Assembly: GCA_947243795.1 (NCBI GenBank)
Contig: OX365938.1
Coordinates: 62,001 to 126,000, forward strand
From: Saccharomyces uvarum
Lineage: Eukaryota > Ascomycota > Saccharomycetes > Saccharomycetales > Saccharomycetaceae
DNA: 64,000 nt
Direction: 5' to 3'
A program made the translations under genes and the position numbers. Under the pieces are notes generated by a model. The model was not told the DNA's origin. It did no database searches and saw only the letters and a list, made by a program, of their open reading frames with translations. Positions 51,894 through 61,881 of the stretch are shown here, one piece after another; the stretch's first letter is position 1, and each line of letters starts with the position of its first letter.

Positions 51894-53150
51894 ATGGCTA
51901 AGGGATTCAAGTTGAAGCAGTTGCTATCGCACCACAAAGAAGTTCAAAAAGCTGATAAGCTTGAGAATGACTTAAAGATGAAGAAATCCCAACAACTGAA
52001 AAAGGAAGAGCCAACCATTATTTCAGCCACTGACTTGGAAAAAATCGAAGAGCAAAGAAAGAATGATATCGCTAAGAAAGATTCTGCTGCTGATGCCGAA
52101 AAGTACCAAAGTCAAGCCATGTCGAAGAAAGACAAAAGAAAATTGAAGAAAGAATTGAAGAAGATGCAAGAAGAGAAGGCACCAGAGGTTCAGAAGGATG
52201 CATCCGAAGAAGAAGAGGAAGAAGAGGAAGAGGAACAAGAAGGAAGACTCGATCTTGAAAAGTTGGCTAAGAGTGATTCCGAGTCTGAAGATGAGTCTGA
52301 AGAAGATGAGGAAGAGGAAATCGTTGCTGAAGAAGAAGAAGAAGAAGAAGAGAAAGAGGAAGAGGAGGAAGAGGAAGAGCAAGACGTTCCATTGTCCGAT
52401 GTTGAATTTGATTCTGATGCTGACGTTGTCCCACATCATAAACTAACTATCAACAACACCAAGGCCATGAAACATGCTTTCGAAAGGGTACAACTGCCAT
52501 GGAAAAAGCATTCCTTCCAAGAGCATCAAAGTATCACAGCCACAACCAATACAGATGAACAGATCAAGGACATATACGATGATACCGAGAGAGAATTAGC
52601 TTTTTACAAGCAATCATTAAATGCTGTCGTGATCGCACGTGAGGAATTGAAACGACTAAAGGTACCATTCAAGAGACCCCTAGACTATTTTGCTGAAATG
52701 GTTAAAAGTGACGAGCACATGGACAAGATCAAGGGCAAGCTGGTTTACGAGGCTAGTGACAAGAAGGCGCGCGAAGACGCTAGAAGACAACGACAATTGA
52801 AGAAGTTCGGTAAGCAAGTCCAACATGCTACCCTGCAGAAACGTCAACTGGAAAAGAGAGATACATTGGACAAGATCAAGTCTTTAAAGAACAAAAGAAA
52901 GCACAACGAGATTGACCACTCTGAGTTCAATGTCGGTGTGGAGGAAGAAGTGGAAGGAAAGAAGTCCGATAGAGGCAGACCCAATGGCAAGAGAGCCGCA
53001 AAGAATGCCAAGTACGGTCAAGGTGGAATGAAGAGATTCAAGAGAAAAAACGACGCAGACTCCACCGCCGATGTCACCGGATTTTCCTCCAGAAAGATGA
53101 AGGGTAAGACCAACAGACCAGGAAAGAACAAACGTACCAAAAGATTCTAA
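51894..53150 (+). CDS. EBP2: Nucleolar rRNA-processing protein Ebp2
   Basis: This conserved nucleolar protein is needed for 27S pre-rRNA processing and 60S assembly; it interacts with Rrs1. The 418-residue protein has a lysine-rich coiled N-terminus and a long Glu/Asp run (about 105-170). The conserved EBP2 domain spans about 185-330 (MKHAFERVQLPWKKHSFQEH, RPLDYFAEMVKSDEHM). The strongly basic C-terminus ends RPGKNKRTKRF. S. cerevisiae Ebp2 is 427 residues; the difference is in the acidic run. Confidence 0.97.
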   Translation: MAKGFKLKQLLSHHKEVQKADKLENDLKMKKSQQLKKEEPTIISATDLEKIEEQRKNDIAKKDSAADAEKYQSQAMSKKDKRKLKKELKKMQEEKAPEVQKDASEEEEEEEEEEQEGRLDLEKLAKSDSESEDESEEDEEEEIVAEEEEEEEEKEEEEEEEEQDVPLSDVEFDSDADVVPHHKLTINNTKAMKHAFERVQLPWKKHSFQEHQSITATTNTDEQIKDIYDDTERELAFYKQSLNAVVIAREELKRLKVPFKRPLDYFAEMVKSDEHMDKIKGKLVYEASDKKAREDARRQRQLKKFGKQVQHATLQKRQLEKRDTLDKIKSLKNKRKHNEIDHSEFNVGVEEEVEGKKSDRGRPNGKRAAKNAKYGQGGMKRFKRKNDADSTADVTGFSSRKMKGKTNRPGKNKRTKRF

Positions 53151-53565
53151 GTTCAATGACACTGTGAAATTACAGAACCGAGTATATATAAAACTTCTAT
53201 CTATCATTTTTTTGTACACTAATATAAGATAAAACTAAAATCGAAAAGAAGCCCTGAAAGATATTTTCCAGCCCTACTGAGAGCTGTCATAAACCAAAGG
53301 CAAAGCCCTCGCTTTTCCCCCCTAAAAACCTAGCACCGGCGTTAGGGTTTCAGCGCCCGCAATAGGAACATCCCGGAACTTTGTGTATGGCGTTGCGATC
53401 TCCTTGAGTGTGGGGAAACAGATTAGATAATTGAATACATCAACAGCAGTGTACTTTGAGCATGTTTGAGTCATAGGAGGAGCAGACGGGCATTTATACA
53501 AGCAGCAGGCGCTGTCATTACTAAATAGGGGAGTCTTTTAAACAATAAACGGTCCAGGAGAACGA
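53151..53565. other. EBP2-NNK1 intergenic region
   Basis: It holds the EBP2 3' end and the NNK1 promoter. A C-rich block with GCACCGGCGTTAGGGTTTC lies near 53334-53351. No ORF or identified factor site. Confidence 0.35.
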
Positions 53566-56367
53566 ATGTTTACATCGCAACGACAACTACGACAAAATGA
53601 GAGCCCGATTTCATCGACATCACATTCTTCACAGCCTTCCTCCGGCACGCCATCGCCATTATCGGGCTCTCCGGCATCGAACCACAGCTATGGGAGGGAT
53701 CTGCGAGGCTTGGTAGGAATTGATATACCTGCTAACGAGGCGGCGCTGGACAGGGTGAACAGCAGCGATACGCTCTACTTCAGGCCCAAGAAGATTTACC
53801 AGATGGAACACGAACATCCATCACGGTCCACTCTCGTGCAGCTGCATAACAAACACCGCCCGGACGATACCAGCAGTAGCTACAAGAATGCTAATACTGA
53901 TGGTGGGCGTGGTGGCGTTGAGTCAGGAAATTCGCGCGGCAACCAGCCTTTGTACACGATGGGGGCAGAATACGTTCCAGATTTGGACTTTACAAAGCTA
54001 GTTGACGATTGGCAAAAGTCCAGTGACGATTTTTACGAGTTCAGAAACAGTGCCACTCCGCAGGTGGAAATTAAAAACGATAGTAAGGGCAACTACGAGC
54101 TTTGGAACTCGCCAGACGCAATTTTGGGTCGTCACCAACTTCGAAGAGACAGTTTTTCCCAGGGAAATAGCGATTCATTGAGTCCAGAAGGCTCTCTTTT
54201 ATCGAGAGATTTGCACTCTAATGTCAAGCCTATACCTTTACCTAGGAATAGTCAACCAATATTCACACCGCTTTCCAACTTGGAAGCGGAAAGACGGTCC
54301 TCGTATACAACTAGTAGCAACAACAATAGCGTTACGCAAAATAATAAATTTCCCTTCGCTAAACTGAAGTATTCACTTCCAATTCAAGGCTCGGCAGTCC
54401 CTGCATCCTTTGATTCGAATGCTTCATCATTGAATTTTCTTCCCACAACCACATTATCGACTTTATCGGAACTACAACTAAGCCCCAATGCTATGGTAGA
54501 TTTGATTCAGAAACTCCCCAGGAATTTTCTAAATTTGCCCTACTCACAAAGGAAAAAAGTTATGATTGAACATGCACCGCATCAGGACTACAAAGCCATG
54601 ATGTCATTGGTGAAAAAGTTCATGCTAACATCTTCAAAGAGTAATTTCTCTCTTGCTGGGTTTGTCAGTAATGCTCCAGCTACAGAGATCGCCACTACCA
54701 ATAGCAACAACAACATTAACAATACTAGCAGGAATCAGTCCAATAACGGCAATGATAACAATACAAATGTGCGCCCACCTCAGCGATCTAGACACGGCTC
54801 GATTGCATCTCAGTTTTTAAGCTCATTTTCACCTTCCATGACTTCCATAGCAAACATGAACACCAATTCATTGAGCGGATGCGCCAGTGGCAGTGGAAGA
54901 CCCGATGATAAAGGTATGGAAATATTAGGCCATCGATTAGGTAAGATTATAGGTTTCGGGGCATGGGGCATCATACGTGAATGCTTCGATATTGAGACAG
55001 GTGCCGGGAGAGTGATAAAAATTGTGAAATTCAAGGGCCATGCAAAAATCAAGAGACAGGTGTTGAGAGAAGTGGCCATATGGAGGACTTTGAAGCACAA
55101 TCGGATACTTCCCCTTTTGGACTGGAGGCTTGATGAAAACTACGCTATGTACTGTTTAACGGAAAGGATCAACGAAGGGACATTGTATGACTTGGTGATA
55201 TCCTGGGATGAATTCAAACGCTCTAAGATACCATTTGCAGAGAGATGCAAAATGACTATTTTTTTGATTTTGCAGTTACTATCTGCTTTGAAGTACATGC
55301 ATTCCAAGAAGATTGTTCACGGTGACATTAAATTAGAAAATTGTCTTTTACAAAAAGGACATAAAAAATCGGAATGGAAGGTCATTCTATGCGACTTTGG
55401 AATGAGTTGCCATTTCGATGACAAACATCCTTATCGCAACGATACTACAGATAACCGTATTAACAGTAGCAAAAGATCTAGAAACGAGAGCGGTGAAGAA
55501 ACAAGTTTGGTTAAATATCCCACAACAAACTTTTTACCTGATGAACCAAGAAACGACTTTGACGTAAATGAAGACCTAAAATACCAGTTTAAAAATCGGA
55601 AATATCAAGGCTTTGCGCCAAAAAAAATGGCCAGCTCTAGCTCGTACTCACTAAAGCCTCTTAACTCACCATCTTCATCATCTTCCAACCTGTTTCACAA
55701 GCCGGCCTCTCAACCACAGCCACAACATCGATACCCGTTTCATGGGAGACATAATACTACAGTTTTTCCGAATTTGGGACCCGAGCCTTCTAAGTATATT
55801 GGATCCTTACCTTATGCTTCTCCAGAGCTTTTAAAATACTCGGACACAAGACGTTCGAAGTCGGTTGACTTGCATATTTATGATTCGCCCGACTCTTCTC
55901 AATCAGAAATTAGTGCGGCATCCTCATCTTCCTCTAACTCGTCTTCGATATCATCGACCGGAAACGCATCCATAAACACCACGTCTGATGTAGCTATAAA
56001 CTCTCCATTGGATTCTCCAACGGATGCACCATATAATACTTCTCCTTTAGGGCCAGCGTCCGATATTTGGGCATTGGGGGTAATGCTCTATACGATTCTA
56101 GTAGGGAAATTACCTTTCAATCATGAATTCGAACCCAGACTACGCTCTTTAATTAAATCAGGTGAGTTTGACCGGATTTCGTTAGCCCAAGTTTGTAAAT
56201 ATGACAAGAAACGGACCGAAGAATCCATGTTTCAAGGGTTGTATGACACAATTATTGGATGTTTGACGATTGATTTAGACAAAAGGTGGAATCTCGAGAG
56301 GATAGAAGAGGTCTTTCAAAACGAAATAAAACTAAATGAGTCCAATTACGATGATAATGATTTATGA
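53566..56367 (+). CDS. NNK1: Protein kinase Nnk1 with insertions in the catalytic lobe
   Basis: This Ser/Thr kinase is implicated in nitrogen-linked signalling around Gdh2 and Ure2 in S. cerevisiae. It has 933 residues. A long low-complexity Ser/Asn-rich N-terminus (1 to about 445) precedes the kinase domain (about 455-925). The glycine loop is GKIIGFGAWGIIRE. The catalytic loop is HGDIKLEN (HGD instead of HRD) and the metal site is CDFG near 608. An unusual insertion of about 135 residues separates CDFG from the GSLPYASPE segment near 746-754. Another of about 75 residues separates it from DIWALGVML near 832. The stop codon lies inside a 7-bp tandem repeat. Confidence 0.95.
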   Translation: MFTSQRQLRQNESPISSTSHSSQPSSGTPSPLSGSPASNHSYGRDLRGLVGIDIPANEAALDRVNSSDTLYFRPKKIYQMEHEHPSRSTLVQLHNKHRPDDTSSSYKNANTDGGRGGVESGNSRGNQPLYTMGAEYVPDLDFTKLVDDWQKSSDDFYEFRNSATPQVEIKNDSKGNYELWNSPDAILGRHQLRRDSFSQGNSDSLSPEGSLLSRDLHSNVKPIPLPRNSQPIFTPLSNLEAERRSSYTTSSNNNSVTQNNKFPFAKLKYSLPIQGSAVPASFDSNASSLNFLPTTTLSTLSELQLSPNAMVDLIQKLPRNFLNLPYSQRKKVMIEHAPHQDYKAMMSLVKKFMLTSSKSNFSLAGFVSNAPATEIATTNSNNNINNTSRNQSNNGNDNNTNVRPPQRSRHGSIASQFLSSFSPSMTSIANMNTNSLSGCASGSGRPDDKGMEILGHRLGKIIGFGAWGIIRECFDIETGAGRVIKIVKFKGHAKIKRQVLREVAIWRTLKHNRILPLLDWRLDENYAMYCLTERINEGTLYDLVISWDEFKRSKIPFAERCKMTIFLILQLLSALKYMHSKKIVHGDIKLENCLLQKGHKKSEWKVILCDFGMSCHFDDKHPYRNDTTDNRINSSKRSRNESGEETSLVKYPTTNFLPDEPRNDFDVNEDLKYQFKNRKYQGFAPKKMASSSSYSLKPLNSPSSSSSNLFHKPASQPQPQHRYPFHGRHNTTVFPNLGPEPSKYIGSLPYASPELLKYSDTRRSKSVDLHIYDSPDSSQSEISAASSSSSNSSSISSTGNASINTTSDVAINSPLDSPTDAPYNTSPLGPASDIWALGVMLYTILVGKLPFNHEFEPRLRSLIKSGEFDRISLAQVCKYDKKRTEESMFQGLYDTIIGCLTIDLDKRWNLERIEEVFQNEIKLNESNYDDNDL

Positions 56368-57191
<824 letters not shown>

Positions 57192-57427
57192 AATGAGTAA
57201 ACTAAAGTAGACTCCCCTTCCGGCGGATAATTGCGGTATATTCAAGGTAATCTACGTCTAAAGCAGAGGATATTTGTTGTCGCTAAATATTACTACCTGT
57301 AAATAATACTCAAATTAAATATGTAAATTCGGCTTTTGAAAGCAAAATACATGAAGACGCATTTTGCCGCTTTCTCTACTGCTCTATAACTATATGATAT
57401 ATATGTAATGGCACATATAATTCCTAT

Positions 57428-59617
57428 CTAGCTAGATTCATATATTAGGCAACAATTTGTATGCTTCATCCACTGTGTGCTTAAAAGTTTATCGATAGAT
57501 ATTCTCTTTTTGGGCTCCCATTGGAATATACAATATAATGCGATCTTTCTGGAGGTCGCTAGTTCTGAATTCACGTGCTTCAGTTCTTCGAATACTTTAA
57601 ACTGTTTTATGCGCGTCATTTCCTTACAGAAGGTGTCAAAGGACATGTCTTTCTCCCTGGAGGCCACCTTCCAAAGGTGGTGTCCCAGTACCATACTTAC
57701 ATAAACAACACCACAACTCCAACAGTCTATTAGTCTTGGATCGTAATACTCGCCATTCACAAACTCTTCTGGAGCCATATACGGCTCCGATCCGATTATA
57801 CCTCTTTGAGTATGAACTCTCCTTTCCCAAGCGGTTTGGAAAACAGAACTTGTGCCAAAATCGCAAATCTTCAATAAACCATGAGGATAAAAGAGAATAT
57901 TCTCAGGTTTCAAGTCACAGTGAGCAATTCCATGATCGTGCATGAATTTGACACCGCGGAGTAATTGCTTCATGAAACAATCGGCTTCTAATGGGTGTAA
58001 TTGACCTTTAGATTTCGATTTACCCACCAGCATACCATAAAGATCACCTGCGGGACAAAATTCCATAACCTCAATGAAAGAGCTACTGCTCTCCAAAATG
58101 TCAAATACGCTTAAAATATTGGGGGCCGGCTTCTGGCCATTTTTATGATAGTGACTTAATGAATGCCCGATGATGAATTCAGATGTGATTTTAGTACAAA
58201 ATCTCTCCAGATCATTGTCTGTTCTGGGCTTCAGTTCTTTCACAGCATAGTATATGTATTTATCATCATGATATGTCTGAAACGGTGGAACATCGCTCTC
58301 AGTTCTGGATCTGGCACACACTTTCACTTCACCATAAGCTCCTGCCCCCACTATCCCAACAGGATGACCATAGCTTTCTTGGAAAGTAGGAGCTTCCTGC
58401 CTAGCACATGCCTCTGGCTTTAAATTTTTTTCTTGCAGGTAATGTTGTAAACTTGTATGTATTTTGCTTGATAATGAATTTATCAATTTCAATTCATCAT
58501 CTCCTAGCGATGCTTCAGGATTTACTATTTTTAGATACTCTTTCCTGTTTTGTGTCGGCGAGATGCTATTGCTATCGTCCTTTTCATTCTTGTCAAAGCT
58601 TCGATCAGTGCTTTGCTTCTTATAATTTGTTTCAGAGCCATCTTCATTCGGCAAAAGCGATAATGCGTTTTCGATGTCACATTCGTCTTTATGATGTTTG
58701 AATAAACCGGAAAGCGCAATACCTAGTTTTGGCTTGGATAATGACCCTTGACGGTGAACCGGCAAGTAATCACTTTTCTCTAATCTAGTGACTAATTCCA
58801 ATACTTTTACATTGTGTTCATGGCTTCCATCTTCGTAAACTTTAAAACCATCTTGCTCAATAATACACGTTACATCAGACCCTGCAAATCTGGGCAAGCT
58901 TTTTAGACTTTCGTTGTCAGGATGCGACCTTATTGTATACAACCCTTCGTGGTAAAGTTGCTTAGGGGGGAGGGAATTTGGATATGAAGTTGCTCTTTGT
59001 AAAGCGTCTTTCTCATAGCTGCTTATAAAATCATCGGGGACCTTGTCTCTGCCATTTACTATATCCTTGTTTGAGCCCCGATATGGTATAACATCGTTAT
59101 CTGACTGGTCTAACAGGGAATCCATTGCCCAGTGGCTCTCTGATGAAGTGGTTGTTCCATTTGAACCGTCGCATGATGAATTTGATGAACTCCTAGAATA
59201 TAGACCTTGCGTACCGCGAAAGCCATTAGAGGTCGATCTAGAATTTCCTGGTGACCCATCTTTTGCTTCTCCTTTTTTGTTGGGCCCAGAACGACCTCTG
59301 GTTGGGCTATTACTTGCGCCACTTCCTGCACGTTTAAATGGGTTTGGAATACCTGGGGAACAACGCCTCAATGTACGCGTATGCTGCCGTATCGAGGGTG
59401 CTTTCGAATCCAACTGTGCAGATATGGTGGACCGCCTTGGTGGCTCGGAATGTCTCTTGGGTGAAGAAGATGACGATCGATAAGGAAGTCGGGTGACATT
59501 AGAAGGGCTTGTACCTCTTGAACGTGAGGGTTTGAAAAGGCATTTAAAAGACTCAGAAAATGATCTTGCTCTTGTATCTGTGAACCCTTGGTGTTCTCTC
59601 TCGTCCTGAGCAGTCAT
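57428..59617 (-). CDS. KKQ8: Hal4/Hal5-family protein kinase Kkq8
   Basis: This Ser/Thr kinase of the fungal Npr1/Hal5 group is the paralogue of Hal5; its role is poorly defined, with relatives stabilising nutrient and K+ transporters. It has 729 residues. The Ser/Pro/Arg-rich N-terminus (1 to about 400) is poorly conserved. The kinase domain spans about 412-715: GAGAYGEVKVC, catalytic loop HCDLKPEN (HCD instead of HRD), CDFGTS and GSEPYMAPEEF. S. cerevisiae Kkq8 is 724 residues. It sits next to the unrelated kinases NNK1 and TPK3. Confidence 0.93.
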   Translation of the reverse strand: MTAQDEREHQGFTDTRARSFSESFKCLFKPSRSRGTSPSNVTRLPYRSSSSSPKRHSEPPRRSTISAQLDSKAPSIRQHTRTLRRCSPGIPNPFKRAGSGASNSPTRGRSGPNKKGEAKDGSPGNSRSTSNGFRGTQGLYSRSSSNSSCDGSNGTTTSSESHWAMDSLLDQSDNDVIPYRGSNKDIVNGRDKVPDDFISSYEKDALQRATSYPNSLPPKQLYHEGLYTIRSHPDNESLKSLPRFAGSDVTCIIEQDGFKVYEDGSHEHNVKVLELVTRLEKSDYLPVHRQGSLSKPKLGIALSGLFKHHKDECDIENALSLLPNEDGSETNYKKQSTDRSFDKNEKDDSNSISPTQNRKEYLKIVNPEASLGDDELKLINSLSSKIHTSLQHYLQEKNLKPEACARQEAPTFQESYGHPVGIVGAGAYGEVKVCARSRTESDVPPFQTYHDDKYIYYAVKELKPRTDNDLERFCTKITSEFIIGHSLSHYHKNGQKPAPNILSVFDILESSSSFIEVMEFCPAGDLYGMLVGKSKSKGQLHPLEADCFMKQLLRGVKFMHDHGIAHCDLKPENILFYPHGLLKICDFGTSSVFQTAWERRVHTQRGIIGSEPYMAPEEFVNGEYYDPRLIDCWSCGVVYVSMVLGHHLWKVASREKDMSFDTFCKEMTRIKQFKVFEELKHVNSELATSRKIALYCIFQWEPKKRISIDKLLSTQWMKHTNCCLIYESS

Positions 59618-59894
59618 TGATACTGCAAATCTTTTGTGGTGATTTTGTAACTGTACTGGCTGCTCGAAATAAAAACGAGGTTCCCTAATTTTTCACTCAA
59701 AAGAACGGCGGAAGACAGAAATAAGGGTCCTAAGGCCGGTGATTTTTAGCAGTATTGCTTGTTAGCTAAGCATACAACAAACGGTATTCTATATGCTACA
59801 TAAGTGAAATATGTATGTATACTTAGTACTATCGACAACTCAATGGTTAGGTATTTACATGTAAGAGATTTCATCGAAGGGAAACTACGCTAAA

Positions 59895-60302
59895 TTACTC
59901 TATTGGAAATCCAGCCCTTATAACCTCGTTCTCTGGAAGAGGGTTGTGCTCTATCTTGTCAAGTAGATCTTTCATTATGTCGTGATGCATCTTATTGCGC
60001 ATGTCAATAGTTTCTGTAACCGTACCCTCTTGAGAGAGAATTTCCAGTTTGCACGGAACACTCTTCTGCTTATCTTCGTTCTTGATTCTTATCACATCGA
60101 ATTTAATTTCTGGATTGTAGAATTGCAAGGTAGGTAGGTAGTCGTGCCAAAAGACTCTTGCACCCATATGCCCATTGTGATTTTTCGTCTGAAAGGTCAA
60201 CCTAAGTCCCGAATACTTCTTCGGGTCTATGAGGATTTGGGGTAGCTTAGTTGTGGCACTAATCTTGTTCAAAATATTCAGTTGCTGCGTGACTTTAGAC
60301 AT
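59895..60302 (-). CDS. MRP49: Mitochondrial ribosomal protein Mrp49 (mL61)
   Basis: This 135-residue protein is a fungal-specific component of the mitochondrial large subunit. It has the L51/S25/CI-B8-type thioredoxin-like fold, visible as LRLTFQTKNHNGHMGARVFW and IEMRNK-like TIDMRNKMHHDIMKDLLDKI. S. cerevisiae Mrp49 is 137 residues. It lies between the start of KKQ8 and the end of TPK3, all on the minus strand and not cotranscribed as far as is visible. Confidence 0.93.
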   Translation of the reverse strand: MSKVTQQLNILNKISATTKLPQILIDPKKYSGLRLTFQTKNHNGHMGARVFWHDYLPTLQFYNPEIKFDVIRIKNEDKQKSVPCKLEILSQEGTVTETIDMRNKMHHDIMKDLLDKIEHNPLPENEVIRAGFPIE

Positions 60303-60684
60303 CTCTTACTAGTGCCAAATTCGCTTTAGCTCTTTTATCCATGTAGCTAATGAACAGTTTCTGTTGATTCCTACTGATATGAGGTTTTTTCTTGAATGGG
60401 AAAGTGTGGGATCATTTTGAACGTTCGAACCTTCTTAAGACGTAGATGGTTAGTTACAATATAGCGTACATGAATATGCTGCCTATTTATCTCATCTGAA
60501 TATATCTATAATATATACATATATATCATTCTGTATCATGGCCTAGACTGATTCAGTAAGAATCGTCGTCCAGGTTTTTTTTTGTGCTCTTTTTTCTGGT
60601 TTTTTTTTCTTTGTTTCTTTAAGTTCGACTATTCACCGCAAAGTTCCTTGTAAAACAAGTTCCTTTGCCAATAAAATACCAAAC
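60303..60684. other. MRP49 upstream / TPK3 3' interval
   Basis: It contains the MRP49 promoter and the TPK3 3' end, with T tracts at 60574-60612. No gene seen. Confidence 0.4.
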
Positions 60685-61881
60685 CTAAAATTCTTTCATC
60701 AGTTCCATATATGGGTCTTCCCCTTGGATCCCGTAGTTGAATTCTTCCTCTGGGTATCTGTCAAATTGAGAAGTGTCGCCTTGGCCCTGTTGAATTGGTG
60801 GCTCATACGGTGTTTCTATGTACCTGGCCAATAGTTTCTCCCATATCACCTCGCCGAACCATGGATGGTTCTTGACGTCCTCACTCCCGTTTTGAAGATT
60901 ACCCAATCTCTCACTCAAGTCTCTGGTGATCAGCTTCTTTAATAAGTCCTGTGCATCCGGATGGAAAAATGGCGGGAACTTCAATTCTGCATTTAATATA
61001 TTTTCATAAGTTTTCATGGTGTTGGAGTTGTAGAACGGTGTATAACCAGCCAGCATTTCATAGATTAATATTCCGAAACTCCACCAATCCACTGATTTGT
61101 TATATGGCTTGGTGCTGACCACTTCAGGCGCTATGTAATCTGGAGTCCCACATAGTGTGTATGTGACATCAGGAACGAATTTTGCAAACCCAAAGTCAGT
61201 TATCTTAATATGGCCGTTTTTATCTAAAAGGATGTTCTCTGGTTTCAAATCTCTATATATTATATCCTTACTATGCAAATATTCCAAAGCTAAGCAGACC
61301 TCTGCGGCGTAAAATTTGGCCACTGGGTTAGGAAACCTTTGAGATTTACGTAATAACGAAAATAATTCTCCACCCTCAATGTAGTCCATCACCATGAAAA
61401 CTTGTTGAGAGTCTTGAAATGTCCCCCACATTCTAATGATGAATGGATGCGACACGATTGACAGCATTCGGCGTTCATCATTGGTGTGCTCCACCTGTTT
61501 CAATTTCACTATAGTGTGTTTCTTCAATGTCTTTAACGCATAAAATCTTCCGTTGTGGTTGGACCGGATTAGATGAACTCTCCCGAATGAGCCAGTACCC
61601 AGTGTTCTCAAAATCTGAAAATCACCTAAGGAGTACTTACCTGAGGTTTCTCTGTATTGCAACATGGGTCTTTTAGCCAGATAATCACCAGGAAGTATTT
61701 CTTCTTTCACCTTTTCGATGTTTTGCTCATTTATCGTAACGGGCGTAGTAGAAGAACATTCCTCATGCACCGAATGTGCGTTTGCGAGAATGTTCTGCCT
61801 AACGCCATCTGGCGAGGTTTCCGTCTTAGCAGCAATGCTCAGTTTTCTGATCTCATTATTTTTCATAGGATCAACATACAT
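60685..61881 (-). CDS. TPK3: cAMP-dependent protein kinase catalytic subunit Tpk3
   Basis: This PKA catalytic subunit is regulated by Bcy1 and acts in the Ras-cAMP pathway; it has links to mitochondrial function. From the ATG at 61881 it has 398 residues, the S. cerevisiae length. Eleven further in-frame codons upstream lack an ATG. The N-terminus (1-80) is variable. The kinase core has GTGSFGRV (95-102), YRDLKPEN (about 209-216), TDFGFAK and the activation loop [14 protein letters not shown]. The C-terminal PKA tail ends YMELMKEF with hydrophobic-motif-like residues. This is an RD kinase, unlike NNK1 and KKQ8. Confidence 0.96.
   Translation of the reverse strand: MYVDPMKNNEIRKLSIAAKTETSPDGVRQNILANAHSVHEECSSTTPVTINEQNIEKVKEEILPGDYLAKRPMLQYRETSGKYSLGDFQILRTLGTGSFGRVHLIRSNHNGRFYALKTLKKHTIVKLKQVEHTNDERRMLSIVSHPFIIRMWGTFQDSQQVFMVMDYIEGGELFSLLRKSQRFPNPVAKFYAAEVCLALEYLHSKDIIYRDLKPENILLDKNGHIKITDFGFAKFVPDVTYTLCGTPDYIAPEVVSTKPYNKSVDWWSFGILIYEMLAGYTPFYNSNTMKTYENILNAELKFPPFFHPDAQDLLKKLITRDLSERLGNLQNGSEDVKNHPWFGEVIWEKLLARYIETPYEPPIQQGQGDTSQFDRYPEEEFNYGIQGEDPYMELMKEF

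Noticed and set aside
52023-52439. 138-codon minus-strand phenylalanine/leucine-rich ORF resembling a membrane protein
   Set aside because: It is the reverse complement of the EBP2 Glu/Lys codons (GAA/AAG read as TTC/CTT), so the hydrophobicity is an artefact.
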